Shown: positions 30,173 through 37,473 of the stretch, piece after piece
How positions within the stretch are numbered: position 1 is the first letter of the stretch
Layout: each line of letters begins with the position of its first letter
Virus record (IMG/VR): IMGVR_UViG_3300048091_000123
Location: 1-42,376 of that record
Source of the DNA: a virus
Reading direction: 5' to 3' (one strand)
Length of the DNA: 42,376 nt
Notes under the pieces: generated by a model
Told to the model about the DNA's origin: nothing
The model's input: the letters and a program-made list of their open reading frames with translations, nothing else
Databases searched by the model: none
Position numbers and translations under genes: made by a program

Positions 30173-31141
30173 ATGTCCCTGTCGCAAATGCAGGTTTTCA
30201 ACGAATACATCATGCCGGCGACTCTTGAGACGCTGGACCAGTATCTGGCCGCTTTCAACGCTGCCAGCCGCGGCGCAATCGTCCTGTCTCCGGACGGCTT
30301 CACCGGCGACTTCCTCCAAGAGTCGTTCTTCCAGACCCTGGCGGCTGCCCAGCGCCGCGTGGATCGCTACAGCGCAAACGCCACTGTGACCGCCACGGAC
30401 CTGACCGAACTGAAAAATACCTCGGTGAAAGTCGCCGGCGGCTTCGGTCCGATCCGTTACGAGCCGTCGCAAATGACCTGGCTGGAGCGCCCTACCGCGC
30501 AAGGCATCGAAGTAGCCAGCCGCGCGTTCGCTGAAATCCTGCTGAAGGATCAGCTGAACACTGCGATCGCTGCCCTGGTTGCTGCAATCACCGCCCAGGC
30601 TGCCGCGGTCAACGATGTGTCGGCTACCGCCGGGATCACCTACGCTGGCCTGAACAACGCTCACGCGAAGTTCGGCGACGCAAGCCAGAATCTGGTAACC
30701 CAGGTGATGCAGGGCACCAGCTACCACAAGTTGGTCGGCCAGAACCTGGCGAACCAGCAGCAGCTGTTCCAGGCGGGCAACGTCCGCGTGGTGGACATCC
30801 TCGGCAAGATCTCCGTTGTGACGGATGCCCCGGCTCTGATGCAGGCCGGCACCCCAAACAAGGAAATCATCCTGTCCCTGGTGCAGGGCGCTGCCCTGGT
30901 CCACGACGGCCGCGACATCATCAGCAACGTCCAGACCACCAACGGTAAGGAGCGTATCGAAACCACGCTCCAGACCGACTACACCTTCGGTCTGGGCCTG
31001 AAGGGCTACACCTGGGACACCTCCACCGGCGGCAAGTCGCCAACCGACGCAGAGCTGGCGACCGGGACCAACTGGGACAAGACCGCCACCAGCATCAAGC
31101 ACACCGCCGGTGTTGCTCTGATCGGTGATGCCTCCAAGTAA
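30173..31141 (+). CDS. Major capsid protein
   Basis: The 322-residue protein follows the scaffold and looks like a HK97-fold capsid protein: an N-terminal helix (LSQMQVFNEYIMPATLETLD), a long helix with FAEILLKDQLNTAIAALVAA and a beta-rich P and A domain (YHKLVGQNLANQQQLFQAGN, VVTDAPALMQAG). AAGGAATTAACTC precedes the ATG. A GC hairpin between about 31153 and 31173 may stabilise its mRNA. Confidence 0.88.
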   Translation: MSLSQMQVFNEYIMPATLETLDQYLAAFNAASRGAIVLSPDGFTGDFLQESFFQTLAAAQRRVDRYSANATVTATDLTELKNTSVKVAGGFGPIRYEPSQMTWLERPTAQGIEVASRAFAEILLKDQLNTAIAALVAAITAQAAAVNDVSATAGITYAGLNNAHAKFGDASQNLVTQVMQGTSYHKLVGQNLANQQQLFQAGNVRVVDILGKISVVTDAPALMQAGTPNKEIILSLVQGAALVHDGRDIISNVQTTNGKERIETTLQTDYTFGLGLKGYTWDTSTGGKSPTDAELATGTNWDKTATSIKHTAGVALIGDASK

Positions 31142-31190
31142 CCCTGACAGCCGAGCCGGGCCCAGTGCCCGGTTTGGCGAGGACATGATC

Positions 31191-31691
31191 ATGAGCAACA
31201 AAAACATCTGGTATCTGCCCGGCCCGTTCCACCAGTACCAGGAAGATGTGAAGGCGCTGGCCAAGGCGGCCGGCCTGCGCATCGTTGACGCAAGCGTTAC
31301 TGAAAGCCGGGACGATGCAGCAGAGGAAGTGCCTCAGGTGACGATCAAGGAACTGCCGGCACCGGCTGATCTGGTGGTCGGGCTTTCGCTGTCGCAGTCC
31401 GAGGTAGAGCTGCAAGAGGCCATCGGCAACCTGAATGCAGAGCGTGACGGCCTGAGCGGCCTGATCGAATCCCTCGAAGGCGGGAGCCCGCTTGAGCATC
31501 CAGGTGCTGGCGAACTGCCGATCCGCCTGTTCGACGTACTGACCAAGATCCACGCCGGCGTTACCGAGCTGGCAGAAAGTCGCGATCAGATCACCCAGGA
31601 GCGCAACGCCCTGCAGGTAGAGGTCGAGGCGCTGAAGAAGGCCGCCGAGCAGCCAGCCAAGGACAAGTCCAAGCCTGAAGCCAAGGCGTAA
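31191..31691 (+). CDS. Head-region protein with coiled coil
   Basis: The 166-residue protein starts SNKNIWYLPGPFHQYQEDVK and has an N-terminal alpha/beta part to about residue 45, then helices (SQSEVELQEAIGNLNAERDG, ESRDQITQERNALQVEVEAL) and a Lys/Ala-rich tail. GAGGA supports the ATG at 31191; an ATG two codons earlier is too close. It lies between the capsid and connector genes. Its role in the head is not evident. Confidence 0.65.
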   Translation: MSNKNIWYLPGPFHQYQEDVKALAKAAGLRIVDASVTESRDDAAEEVPQVTIKELPAPADLVVGLSLSQSEVELQEAIGNLNAERDGLSGLIESLEGGSPLEHPGAGELPIRLFDVLTKIHAGVTELAESRDQITQERNALQVEVEALKKAAEQPAKDKSKPEAKA

Positions 31692-31730
31692 CACCGGGGC
31701 TACGGCCCCACTCATTCAACTGGAGGCCGG

Positions 31731-32120
31731 ATGGCTACCTACATCACCGTGGCCGACGTGGACACCATCCTCGGCACCGACTGGACGACTCCAGATAAGA
31801 AAGACCGCGCCGTCATGCAGGCCAATGCCTATATGACCTCGCTCAATCTGTCCGGCGTCGACATGGACGCGATCCCTGATGAGGTCAAGCAGGCAGGCGC
31901 CGAGCTGGCCAAGTGCGCCGCCGACGGCGTTCTCTATCAGCAGCAGTCGTCTGGATCGCTGGAGGCCAAGACCGTCAAGGCGGGATCGGTAACGACCTCG
32001 AAGACGTTCGGCGCGATCGATTCCAGTTCCACCAAGGCCCAGGCCGAAGGCATCCAGTTCGCCCTGGCGCTGCTGAATCCCTGGCTTCGGTCGTCCTTCG
32101 GCTTCGACGTGTACAGGTGA
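31731..32120 (+). CDS. Head-tail connector protein (DnaT-like family annotation)
   Basis: The 129-residue protein starts ATYITVADVDTILGTDWTTP and has an all-helical body (DRAVMQANAYMTSLNL, EVKQAGAELAKCAADGVLYQ) typical of the first adaptor protein on the portal side. Homologues are often labelled DnaT-like single-stranded-DNA-binding proteins, but the position after the capsid gene argues for a neck adaptor. Confidence 0.75.
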   Translation: MATYITVADVDTILGTDWTTPDKKDRAVMQANAYMTSLNLSGVDMDAIPDEVKQAGAELAKCAADGVLYQQQSSGSLEAKTVKAGSVTTSKTFGAIDSSSTKAQAEGIQFALALLNPWLRSSFGFDVYR

Positions 32121-32123
32121 CCC

Positions 32124-32480
32124 ATGGGAATGCGCGAAGAGATCCAGGCCGATCTGGCCGAGGCATTCGACACTGATCTGGCTGATGCTGTTGTGCCGTT
32201 CAGTGGCGGCATTACGCTGCCAGGCACATGGGACCCGGTCGATGAGGTCAGCACCGACCCTGTCGTCATCGCCTACACCGGTCGCGGCGTGATGGACGCC
32301 TTCAAAGCCCAGGCCGTGGACGGAATCAACATCCTGGCGACTGACCAGCTGCTGATCGCGCTCACCAACGAAACGACCGGCACGCCTGCCGTAGGCCATA
32401 CGATCAACGGTTTCAGCGTGATCAATGTCCAGGTCGACCCGGCCGGCGCTCACTACGAGATCCAGCTGAGGATGGCGTAA
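32124..32480 (+). CDS. Head closure / neck protein
   Basis: The 118-residue protein has MREEIQADLAEAFDTDLADA then a beta-rich body with GRGVMDAFKAQAVDGINILA and INGFSVINVQVDP. It is in the position of the lambda FII-type stopper between adaptor and tail completion protein. Three bases separate it from its upstream neighbour. Confidence 0.72.
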   Translation: MGMREEIQADLAEAFDTDLADAVVPFSGGITLPGTWDPVDEVSTDPVVIAYTGRGVMDAFKAQAVDGINILATDQLLIALTNETTGTPAVGHTINGFSVINVQVDPAGAHYEIQLRMA

Positions 32481-33056
32481 ATGAATGCCAAAGCCGGATG
32501 GAGCCATAGCCTGCGCGACTTCGCCGACCAGATCGACGAGGACGTGACGCAGCATGTGCGCGTGATCGCCATGGCCATGCTGACTGAAGTCGTTAACCGC
32601 TCGCCCGTGGGTAACCCGGACTTGTGGAAGGCCAACACCGAGCTTCGGGCGCAAAACACGGCTCTGGCCGATGCCTATGACGCCAAGGTCGACGCCCGCA
32701 ACGCGACCAACACCGGCAAGAAGCAATTCAAGAAGCTGACCAAGCGTGAGCGGAAAGAAAACTTCTTTGTCGATGCCAAGGACGCCGGCAAGGGCTACAT
32801 CGGCGGGACGTTCCGCGGCAGCCACATCGTATCGGTGGGCTCGCCTGACTTTACGGTTATTGAAAACGTCGATCCGTCCGGCAGCGAAACCATCAACAAA
32901 GGCGCGATGATGATAAAGGCGTCGGGGAATTACCCCGTGATCTACATCCAGACGAACAGCCCCTACGGGGAAATGCTCGAGCTCGGGCATTCGACCCAGG
33001 CCCCGGGCGGCGTCTATGACCTGGCCTGGATCGGCGTATCAGAGGCCTACCGATGA
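32481..33056 (+). CDS. Tail completion / neck protein (HK97 gp10-like)
   Basis: The 191-residue protein starts directly after the preceding stop. It contains HVRVIAMAMLTEVVNRSPVG and PYGEMLELGHSTQAPGGVYD, the core motifs of HK97-gp10-like neck proteins (a helix followed by an SPVDTG-type turn, and YxxxLExG). The middle is a Lys-rich insertion near residues 65-95. Confidence 0.82.
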   Translation: MNAKAGWSHSLRDFADQIDEDVTQHVRVIAMAMLTEVVNRSPVGNPDLWKANTELRAQNTALADAYDAKVDARNATNTGKKQFKKLTKRERKENFFVDAKDAGKGYIGGTFRGSHIVSVGSPDFTVIENVDPSGSETINKGAMMIKASGNYPVIYIQTNSPYGEMLELGHSTQAPGGVYDLAWIGVSEAYR

Positions 33057-33445
33057 CCTATGAAGACATCCGCAAGCTGATCACCGCGCGCATGGTCGCC
33101 TTTGCAGATCTGCCGCAGTCGAGCATCGACTACCCGAACACCCAGACCTTCACGCCGCCGGCTGACGCTCTCTGGTGCCGCCTGAACATCCAGCACGCAA
33201 CGGCCTTCATGGCCGGCATGGCTGACAAGCCGTACACCCGCAAGCCCGGGCAGATCAGCATCCAATGCTTCGCCCGACTCGGCACCGGCACCAAGGCGCT
33301 CAACGTCCTGTCGGATCAGCTCGAAGCGCACTTTGCCTACTGGCAATCGGGCGACCTCGAATGCCTGGAGGCGAACCAGATCCCGGCCGGCGAGTTCGAG
33401 AGCTTCTATCAGGTCAACGTGAATATCCGCTTCCGCGCCGGCTGA
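33053..33445 (+). CDS. Tail terminator protein
   Basis: The 130-residue protein has an N-terminal helix (TYEDIRKLITARMVAFADLP) and an alpha/beta body with SIQCFARLGTGTKALNVLSD and FYQVNVNIRFRAG, the plan of tail terminators that cap tail-tube growth (DUF4128-like). It is coupled by ATGA to the neck gene and followed by a terminator at 33468. Confidence 0.78.
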   Translation: MTYEDIRKLITARMVAFADLPQSSIDYPNTQTFTPPADALWCRLNIQHATAFMAGMADKPYTRKPGQISIQCFARLGTGTKALNVLSDQLEAHFAYWQSGDLECLEANQIPAGEFESFYQVNVNIRFRAG

Positions 33446-33467
33446 TCCTGCGCAACGCACCAACGAC

Positions 33468-33490
33468 AGCCCGCCGCGTGCGGGCTTTTT
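33468..33490 (+). terminator. Intrinsic terminator before the tail tube gene
   Basis: AGCCCGC (33468-33474) pairs with GCGGGCT (33480-33486) around CGCGT and is followed by a T run to 33490. It divides neck from tail-tube genes; partial read-through may set protein ratios. Confidence 0.82.
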
Positions 33491-33515
33491 CATGTCCGCA
33501 ATCTGGAGACTCACT

Positions 33516-34676
33516 ATGTCGAGCGGCGCCAAAGTCACAAGTTACATAATCCCAGAGGTGACGCCCGGCGTTACTCCCGGCTCCGGCACCTGGGACACGC
33601 TACGGCTGACCGGCAATGCCATGACCCCGACAGTCAACACGGCGACCAGCGACGAGATCACCGACTCGCGCATCAGTCAGGGCTCGGTCGTGACCAGTAC
33701 CGACATCGGCGGCGACCTGACCGCCGAACTGTCCTATGGCAGCTTCGACAAGCTGCTGGAAGCCGCTTTCTACGGGGCATGGACCAGCAACGTGCTGACC
33801 GTGGGTGACGTGCGCCACACCTTCAGCATCGCCAAGAATTACATGGACGTGGGCGTTTACTCCCTGTTCAAGGGCGTGCACATCCCGACGTTCGCCCTGG
33901 ACATCCCGAGCGACGGCAAGGTCACCGTGACCTTCGGCACTGCTTGCCTTGACTACACCGACAGCAACGCGCCGATCGTGCTCGCGCCGGCGGCCCCGAC
34001 TTCCACCCCATTCATGAGCAACGGCAACGTTGGCACGCTCCTGGTCGATGGCGCATCGCTGGAAGGTCAGGCTTGCGTCTCGGCCCTGACCATCAGCCTG
34101 GATAACGGCCTGCAGGCTCAGCGCTGCATTGGCACGGACAAGATGGGCCCTGGTGCGCAGATCGCCACCGAGGCGGCCATCACCGGCACTATCACGCTGG
34201 CCTGGTCGGCGACGGCCTGGGGCATCTGGAAAAACACCTTCACCCGCAAACCGGTGTCGGTCGTGTTCCCGATTACCGACAGCGTGGGCAACAAGTACAC
34301 CTTCAGTTTCCCAGCGGTGGAGGTCGACGGCGAGCTGCCGAGCGGCGGCAAAAAGGATCTGATCGAGGTCACGCTGAATTACACCGTGGCCAAGATCGCC
34401 CCAACCATCACTCGCGCTCCATACGTCGCCCCAACCAGCCTCACCGTGGCCCCAGGCACCGTGACCATTGCCGTCGCTGGCACTCAGCAGCTGACCGCGA
34501 CTGTGCTGCCGTCCGGCGCCCCGCAAGGCGTCAACTGGACCAGCAGCGCACCGGGCAAGGCGACGGTCAGCTCGACCGGCCTGGTCACTGGCGTGGCATC
34601 CGGCTCGGCGACCATCACCGCGACCAGCAAGTACGACGGTACGAAGCTCAGCACGTCGACCATCACCGTTTCGTAA
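33516..34676 (+). CDS. Major tail tube protein with C-terminal Ig-like domain
   Basis: The protein has 386 residues. The first 295 are a tail-tube fold (SYIIPEVTPGVTPGSGTWDT at the start, DLTAELSYGSFDKLLEAAFY and FPAVEVDGELPSGGKKDLIE later). The last 85 are a bacterial Ig-like (Big_2) domain: VAPGTVTIAVAGTQQLTATV, VNWTSSAPGKATVSSTGLV and GVASGSATITATSKYDG. Such domains decorate the tail outside and may bind carbohydrates weakly. GGAG precedes the ATG at 33516. Confidence 0.88.
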   Translation: MSSGAKVTSYIIPEVTPGVTPGSGTWDTLRLTGNAMTPTVNTATSDEITDSRISQGSVVTSTDIGGDLTAELSYGSFDKLLEAAFYGAWTSNVLTVGDVRHTFSIAKNYMDVGVYSLFKGVHIPTFALDIPSDGKVTVTFGTACLDYTDSNAPIVLAPAAPTSTPFMSNGNVGTLLVDGASLEGQACVSALTISLDNGLQAQRCIGTDKMGPGAQIATEAAITGTITLAWSATAWGIWKNTFTRKPVSVVFPITDSVGNKYTFSFPAVEVDGELPSGGKKDLIEVTLNYTVAKIAPTITRAPYVAPTSLTVAPGTVTIAVAGTQQLTATVLPSGAPQGVNWTSSAPGKATVSSTGLVTGVASGSATITATSKYDGTKLSTSTITVS

Positions 34677-34696
34677 CACCGATTCACCCCTTGACT

Positions 34697-34722
34697 GCCC
34701 CGGCACCAACGCCAGCCGGGGC
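34697..34722 (+). terminator. GC hairpin after the tail tube gene
   Basis: GCCCCGGC (34697-34704) pairs perfectly with GCCGGGGC (34715-34722) around a 10-nt loop. The downstream GGTCCTTTTC is only mildly T-rich, so it may be a weak terminator or mRNA-stabilising stem. Confidence 0.55.
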
Positions 34723-34753
34723 GGTCCTTTTCGGCGTGGCGTGAGGAATAACC

Positions 34754-35224
34754 ATGGCTTTGCGATTGAGCAACAAAGACCAGAACATCTCGGAATCCAA
34801 GTGGGTCGCCTATGACGACGACACCAAAGTGTTGCTGGCACGAATTGATAATCCTGAATATCAAGTTGCCCTTGAGCGGGAACGTCGCAAGCTGCGCGCC
34901 GCTGACGCCCAGTTCGGTGTCGGTGTAGTGGGCGCAGTCGAAGGTGAGGTGACCGAGCATCAGACCCAGTGCAAGCTGATTAGCCAGTTCATCGTCAAGA
35001 ACTGGGTCGGCGTGCAGGATGCGGACGGTAACCCGCTGGCGTACAGCGCCGAAGCTGCCGAGCAGATGCTCGACGCAAACATCGAATTCTTTCTGTTCGT
35101 CCTGCGCGAATCTGGCAAGGCCGCCATCGAGGCGAAAAAGGCCCTGGATGAGACCTTGGGAAAGTCGTTGCCCGCTTCGAGTGGGAAAAAGAGTGGGGCG
35201 GCGAGACAGAAAAGCGCCGACTGA
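34754..35224 (+). CDS. Tail assembly chaperone G
   Basis: The 156-residue protein lies between tail tube and tape measure genes, the fixed position of the tail assembly chaperone. It has an N-terminal beta part (NISESKWVAYDDDTKVLLAR) and helices (QTQCKLISQFIVKNWVGVQD, AEQMLDANIEFFLFVLRESG). A lambda-type slippery heptamer GGGAAAG occurs at codons 135-137, so this is the unshifted product. Confidence 0.82.
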   Translation: MALRLSNKDQNISESKWVAYDDDTKVLLARIDNPEYQVALERERRKLRAADAQFGVGVVGAVEGEVTEHQTQCKLISQFIVKNWVGVQDADGNPLAYSAEAAEQMLDANIEFFLFVLRESGKAAIEAKKALDETLGKSLPASSGKKSGAARQKSAD

Positions 35225-35481
35225 TTTACCAGCGGCTTGGCATGGCGATTCCAGATGAGCCGGAAACGGACCCGATCACGGCTTACCTGCTGAACCTCTA
35301 TCGCAACGTCTGCCGCGGCCGCCGGTACATCGCCGGCATGGCTGGTGCATTCCCGCTACCTCTGTCGGCCCGCGAGATCTCCGACTGGCTTGAGTCGCAT
35401 CCATCCCCACTGCCACGCGACGAGATAGACGAGGTGATGTTCGCGCTGGATGCGGTGAGCTTGGTTACTGATGAAGAGTGA
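34754..35481 (+). CDS. Tail assembly chaperone GT, made by -1 frameshift
   Basis: GGGAAAG at 35158-35164 is placed as G GGA AAG in the G frame, the same heptamer as lambda G/GT. After slipping back one base, reading continues at 35164 with VVARFEWEKEWGGETEKRRL and runs to TGA at 35479-35481, a total of about 242 residues. The T part contains YLLNLYRNVCRGRRYIAGMA and EIDEVMFALDAV. The second frame is open and protein-like right from the heptamer, and its only internal ATG (35242) has no ribosome site, so a separate gene is unlikely. GT bridges the tape measure and tube protein in assembly. Confidence 0.85.
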
Positions 35482-35518
35482 AATCACATGATGCGGCAGG
35501 GCCGCGGGAGAATGAGGC

Positions 35519-35743
35519 ATGAATCAGCAACAAGTCGAGAATCTTGAGATGCGGCTGACATGTATCGAAAATCAGCTTACGCACATTCTCTGTGCCCTGC
35601 GGAGCGCCAAGCCAGATGGCGTTGCAGCTTGCGCGACTACTGGGAAATCAGCGGAGGATGCTGCTCCACTAGGGGCTGCAATAACGGGCATAACCACTAG
35701 ACGGACGTTCAACCCAAGTAGAGGCGATAAATATCTTTCTTAA
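35519..35743 (+). CDS. Small protein at the start of the accessory island
   Basis: The 74-residue frame has a helical start (NQQQVENLEMRLTCIENQLT) and a loose C-terminus. GGGAGAATGAGG lies upstream of the ATG. The last 35 nt overlap the convergent protease gene. It may be expressed with the tail operon. Function unknown. Confidence 0.5.
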   Translation: MNQQQVENLEMRLTCIENQLTHILCALRSAKPDGVAACATTGKSAEDAAPLGAAITGITTRRTFNPSRGDKYLS

Positions 35744-36185
35744 AATTCATGATCAAGACGCCGCACTCGATTAAATGCATTCCTATGATTAAATGCTCGG
35801 TAGCGGGACTATTTCTCAGAGTTGCTGAAAATATCTGAGTTTCAAGCTGTGCAGCTGCCTCAGGGAAGAATAGGTGACCTAGGTGTTGAGTGCTTTCGGT
35901 TGCGCCAGCAGTTGCTCCATGAGTCATGCTCGTACCCGTCTGGGGGCAGCCTGCAGTCATGATCGTATCAGGCGTCGCGTAGTTTTGATCTGCGCCCGTA
36001 TCCAGCAAGGCGTAGATAGGGCGATAACTCAGCGGCGCTCGGGGGCCATTTGAATGGTCGGGATCGTATCTCAGTACCACCTGTACAACCGGTCGGCCCG
36101 GCGGATGATCAGAGACACTGCCATCTACTCCCATGAACCTGATAGGGGCGTATTTCAATCCATCCGGTGCTGAGTATTCACTCAC
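35709..36185 (-). CDS. Retropepsin-like aspartic protease
   Basis: The 158-residue protein has IYALLDTGADQNYATPDTI with the catalytic triplet Asp62-Thr63-Gly64 followed by Ala, flanked by hydrophobic residues as in retroviral-type proteases, and LIIGMHLIECGVLIMNFKK (132-150), the counterpart of the ILG(M/R)D psi-loop near the C-terminus. One catalytic Asp per chain implies action as a dimer. The start is a GTG with GGAGG five bases upstream; the frame stays open further upstream without a good start. It is leftward inside the tail operon and AT-richer than the tail genes. Substrate unknown; a virion role is possible but the orientation argues for lysogen expression. Confidence 0.75.
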   Translation of the reverse strand: MSEYSAPDGLKYAPIRFMGVDGSVSDHPPGRPVVQVVLRYDPDHSNGPRAPLSYRPIYALLDTGADQNYATPDTIMTAGCPQTGTSMTHGATAGATESTQHLGHLFFPEAAAQLETQIFSATLRNSPATEHLIIGMHLIECGVLIMNFKKDIYRLYLG

Positions 36186-36328
36186 ATCGACCTCCAGGTC
36201 ATAAACGCGCCGAAATTGGCGCAATCCCAGTCCTTGGGCTTGCAGGCAAAAGAACTGGGGGTGTCCGTTGCGTGGAGGCAGGAGGCTACTACGGAGATTG
36301 TCGGTGCGTTACTGGGGATTCGTACAGT

Positions 36329-36356
36329 TTGACTCATGGGTTTATGATGTTAAATT
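36329..36356 (+). promoter_or_regulatory. Candidate promoter for the small gene at 36395
   Basis: TTGACT (36329-36334) and TAAATT (36351-36356) are 16 nt apart in an AT-rich stretch upstream of the gene, which is then closed by a terminator at 36601. Confidence 0.5.
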
Positions 36357-36394
36357 GATAGCGCACTCGGTTCGTTACTAAGGATGGTTTATTC

Positions 36395-36577
36395 ATGAGC
36401 GGTTCAGGTAAGCAGTGGTTCACTGCAAAATATCGTCATCAAAAGCCAGGTTCTCAGAGTGCGACAACTGGATCGAAGCCGTTTTTTGTCTTCACCCAGC
36501 AAGAAGCGAATGATCTATGCACCGCTGAGCTGAAAGCCAAGTATCCAGGCTACAGCATCACTGTAACTCGAGGCTGA
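36395..36577 (+). CDS. Small basic accessory protein
   Basis: The 60-residue protein starts SGSGKQWFTAKYRHQKPGSQ and ends in a helix plus strand (TQQEANDLCTAELKAKYPGY). AAGGATGG precedes the ATG. A promoter-like sequence upstream and an intrinsic terminator 24 nt downstream make it a self-contained unit. Family not recognised. Confidence 0.6.
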   Translation: MSGSGKQWFTAKYRHQKPGSQSATTGSKPFFVFTQQEANDLCTAELKAKYPGYSITVTRG

Positions 36578-36600
36578 ATCCCTCTGTTTCTTTGGTCAGA

Positions 36601-36628
36601 AGCCCAGCGGTCGTGCTGGGCTTTTTTT
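36601..36628 (+). terminator. Intrinsic terminator
   Basis: AGCCCAGC (36601-36608) pairs perfectly with GCTGGGCT (36615-36622), followed by a T run to 36628. It ends the small accessory gene's transcript. Confidence 0.88.
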
Positions 36629-36664
36629 CATCTGGCGTACATGGGAAAAGCCCGATGGGCCGGG

Positions 36665-36928
36665 CTACTCTTGGATTGGTTTAGCCTGCTGATCGAGAAG
36701 GTCCAGAAGCATCTGGTCGTGTGACGCGCGTGTTGTCCTATAGAACATGCATCGATCTAGAAGGATCCGTTTCATGCTCCGAGCCGACGCAAGGTGCTTG
36801 GGCTCGACAGAGATCGTCGCGGTCTTTCCGCTGCGAGTATCGGTCACTTCCAGGTGATAGCGCCAAATCAAGCCGTCGTCTCGTTTGGTGTGGCCGAGGC
36901 ATTTGAAGCTGAGGACGGTCTCTGTCAT
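36665..36928 (-). CDS. Leftward small accessory protein
   Basis: The 87-residue protein starts TETVLSFKCLGHTKRDDGLI, with a beta-rich first half (IWRYHLEVTDTRSGKTATIS) and a helical second half (SMKRILLDRCMFYRTTRASH). GGAG lies 7 nt before the ATG at 36928; longer in-frame starts lack one. It is isolated by terminators on both sides. No family recognised. Confidence 0.6.
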   Translation of the reverse strand: MTETVLSFKCLGHTKRDDGLIWRYHLEVTDTRSGKTATISVEPKHLASARSMKRILLDRCMFYRTTRASHDQMLLDLLDQQAKPIQE

Positions 36929-36975
36929 ACAGGTCTCCATGTTGACTGAATGTGTGTAAATCCTTATCCATCTCA

Positions 36976-36998
36976 AGCCCAGCTCGCGTTGGGTTTTT
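36976..36998 (+). terminator. Terminator-like hairpin
   Basis: AGCCCAGC (36976-36983, starting at the second A) pairs with GTTGGGTT (36988-36995, two G-T pairs) and is followed by T to 36998. It lies upstream of the leftward gene and before the immunity-type gene, so it would insulate the latter from upstream rightward transcription. Confidence 0.55.
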
Positions 36999-37078
36999 CG
37001 TGCCGGGGATGCATACAGGTAATTTTGGTGCTTCCTGTGGATGATGGTAAATTGGTGGCATTTTAAAAGGTGGTTTAA

Positions 37079-37414
37079 ATGGCTGACGAAAAAGGTGTGC
37101 TGGGTGCGCTGCTACTGGTTTTCATATGTGTCTTCGTCTACTTCATTCCGAGCATTCATGCGAAAAACCGTCGACACCCCAATCTGAAATCGATCTTCCT
37201 GCTAAATATCTTTCTTGGCTGGACGCTGATCGGCTGGGTCGTCGCGCTAGTTTGGGCTGCGGCGGCAATTCCGCCTATTGAACATATAAAAGTTAGAGAA
37301 CCTGAAAGTGGCGATAAGTATCAAAGCTTAGGACGGCTGGCTGAGCTGAAGGACAAGGGCATTATCACCGAAAAAGAATTCGAAACAGAAAAGGCGAAGC
37401 TTTTGCAGAGCTAA
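37079..37414 (+). CDS. Superinfection-immunity-type membrane protein with SHOCT tail
   Basis: The protein has 111 residues. TM1 is about 7-25. HPNLKSIFLLNIFLGWTLIG (33-52) followed by WVVALVWAA is the signature of the Imm_superinfect family, named for T4 Imm, which blocks DNA entry of related phages. The C-terminal LGRLAELKDKGIITEKEFET then EKAKLL is a SHOCT oligomerisation motif. AAAGGTGG precedes the ATG, and a strong terminator follows at 37433. AT-rich relative to the tail genes. Exclusion of superinfecting phage is the likely role in the lysogen, inferred from the family. Confidence 0.85.
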   Translation: MADEKGVLGALLLVFICVFVYFIPSIHAKNRRHPNLKSIFLLNIFLGWTLIGWVVALVWAAAAIPPIEHIKVREPESGDKYQSLGRLAELKDKGIITEKEFETEKAKLLQS

Positions 37415-37432
37415 GTACAAACAACCAAAACG

Positions 37433-37457
37433 AGCCCGCACTGTGCGGGCTTTTTTT
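37433..37457 (+). terminator. Intrinsic terminator before the tape measure gene
   Basis: AGCCCGCA (37433-37440) pairs perfectly with TGCGGGCT (37444-37451) around CTG and is followed by T to 37457. The tape measure ATG comes only 17 nt later, so late transcripts must read through it. Confidence 0.88.
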
Positions 37458-37473
37458 CGCCCGGAGAAAAATA

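Noticed and set aside
29501-31282. A 593-codon open frame on the minus strand over scaffold and capsid genes
   Set aside because: Low-complexity Ser/Arg-rich translation antisense to recognised head genes; no start signals.
31716-34841. Long minus-strand open frames over the neck and tail tube genes
   Set aside because: They mirror the codon bias of the plus-strand neck and tail genes and show no domain or ribosome site.
35242-35481. A separate 79-residue tail gene
   Set aside because: The same frame is open and protein-like back to the GGGAAAG heptamer, and the ATG lacks a ribosome site, so it is read as the T part of GT.
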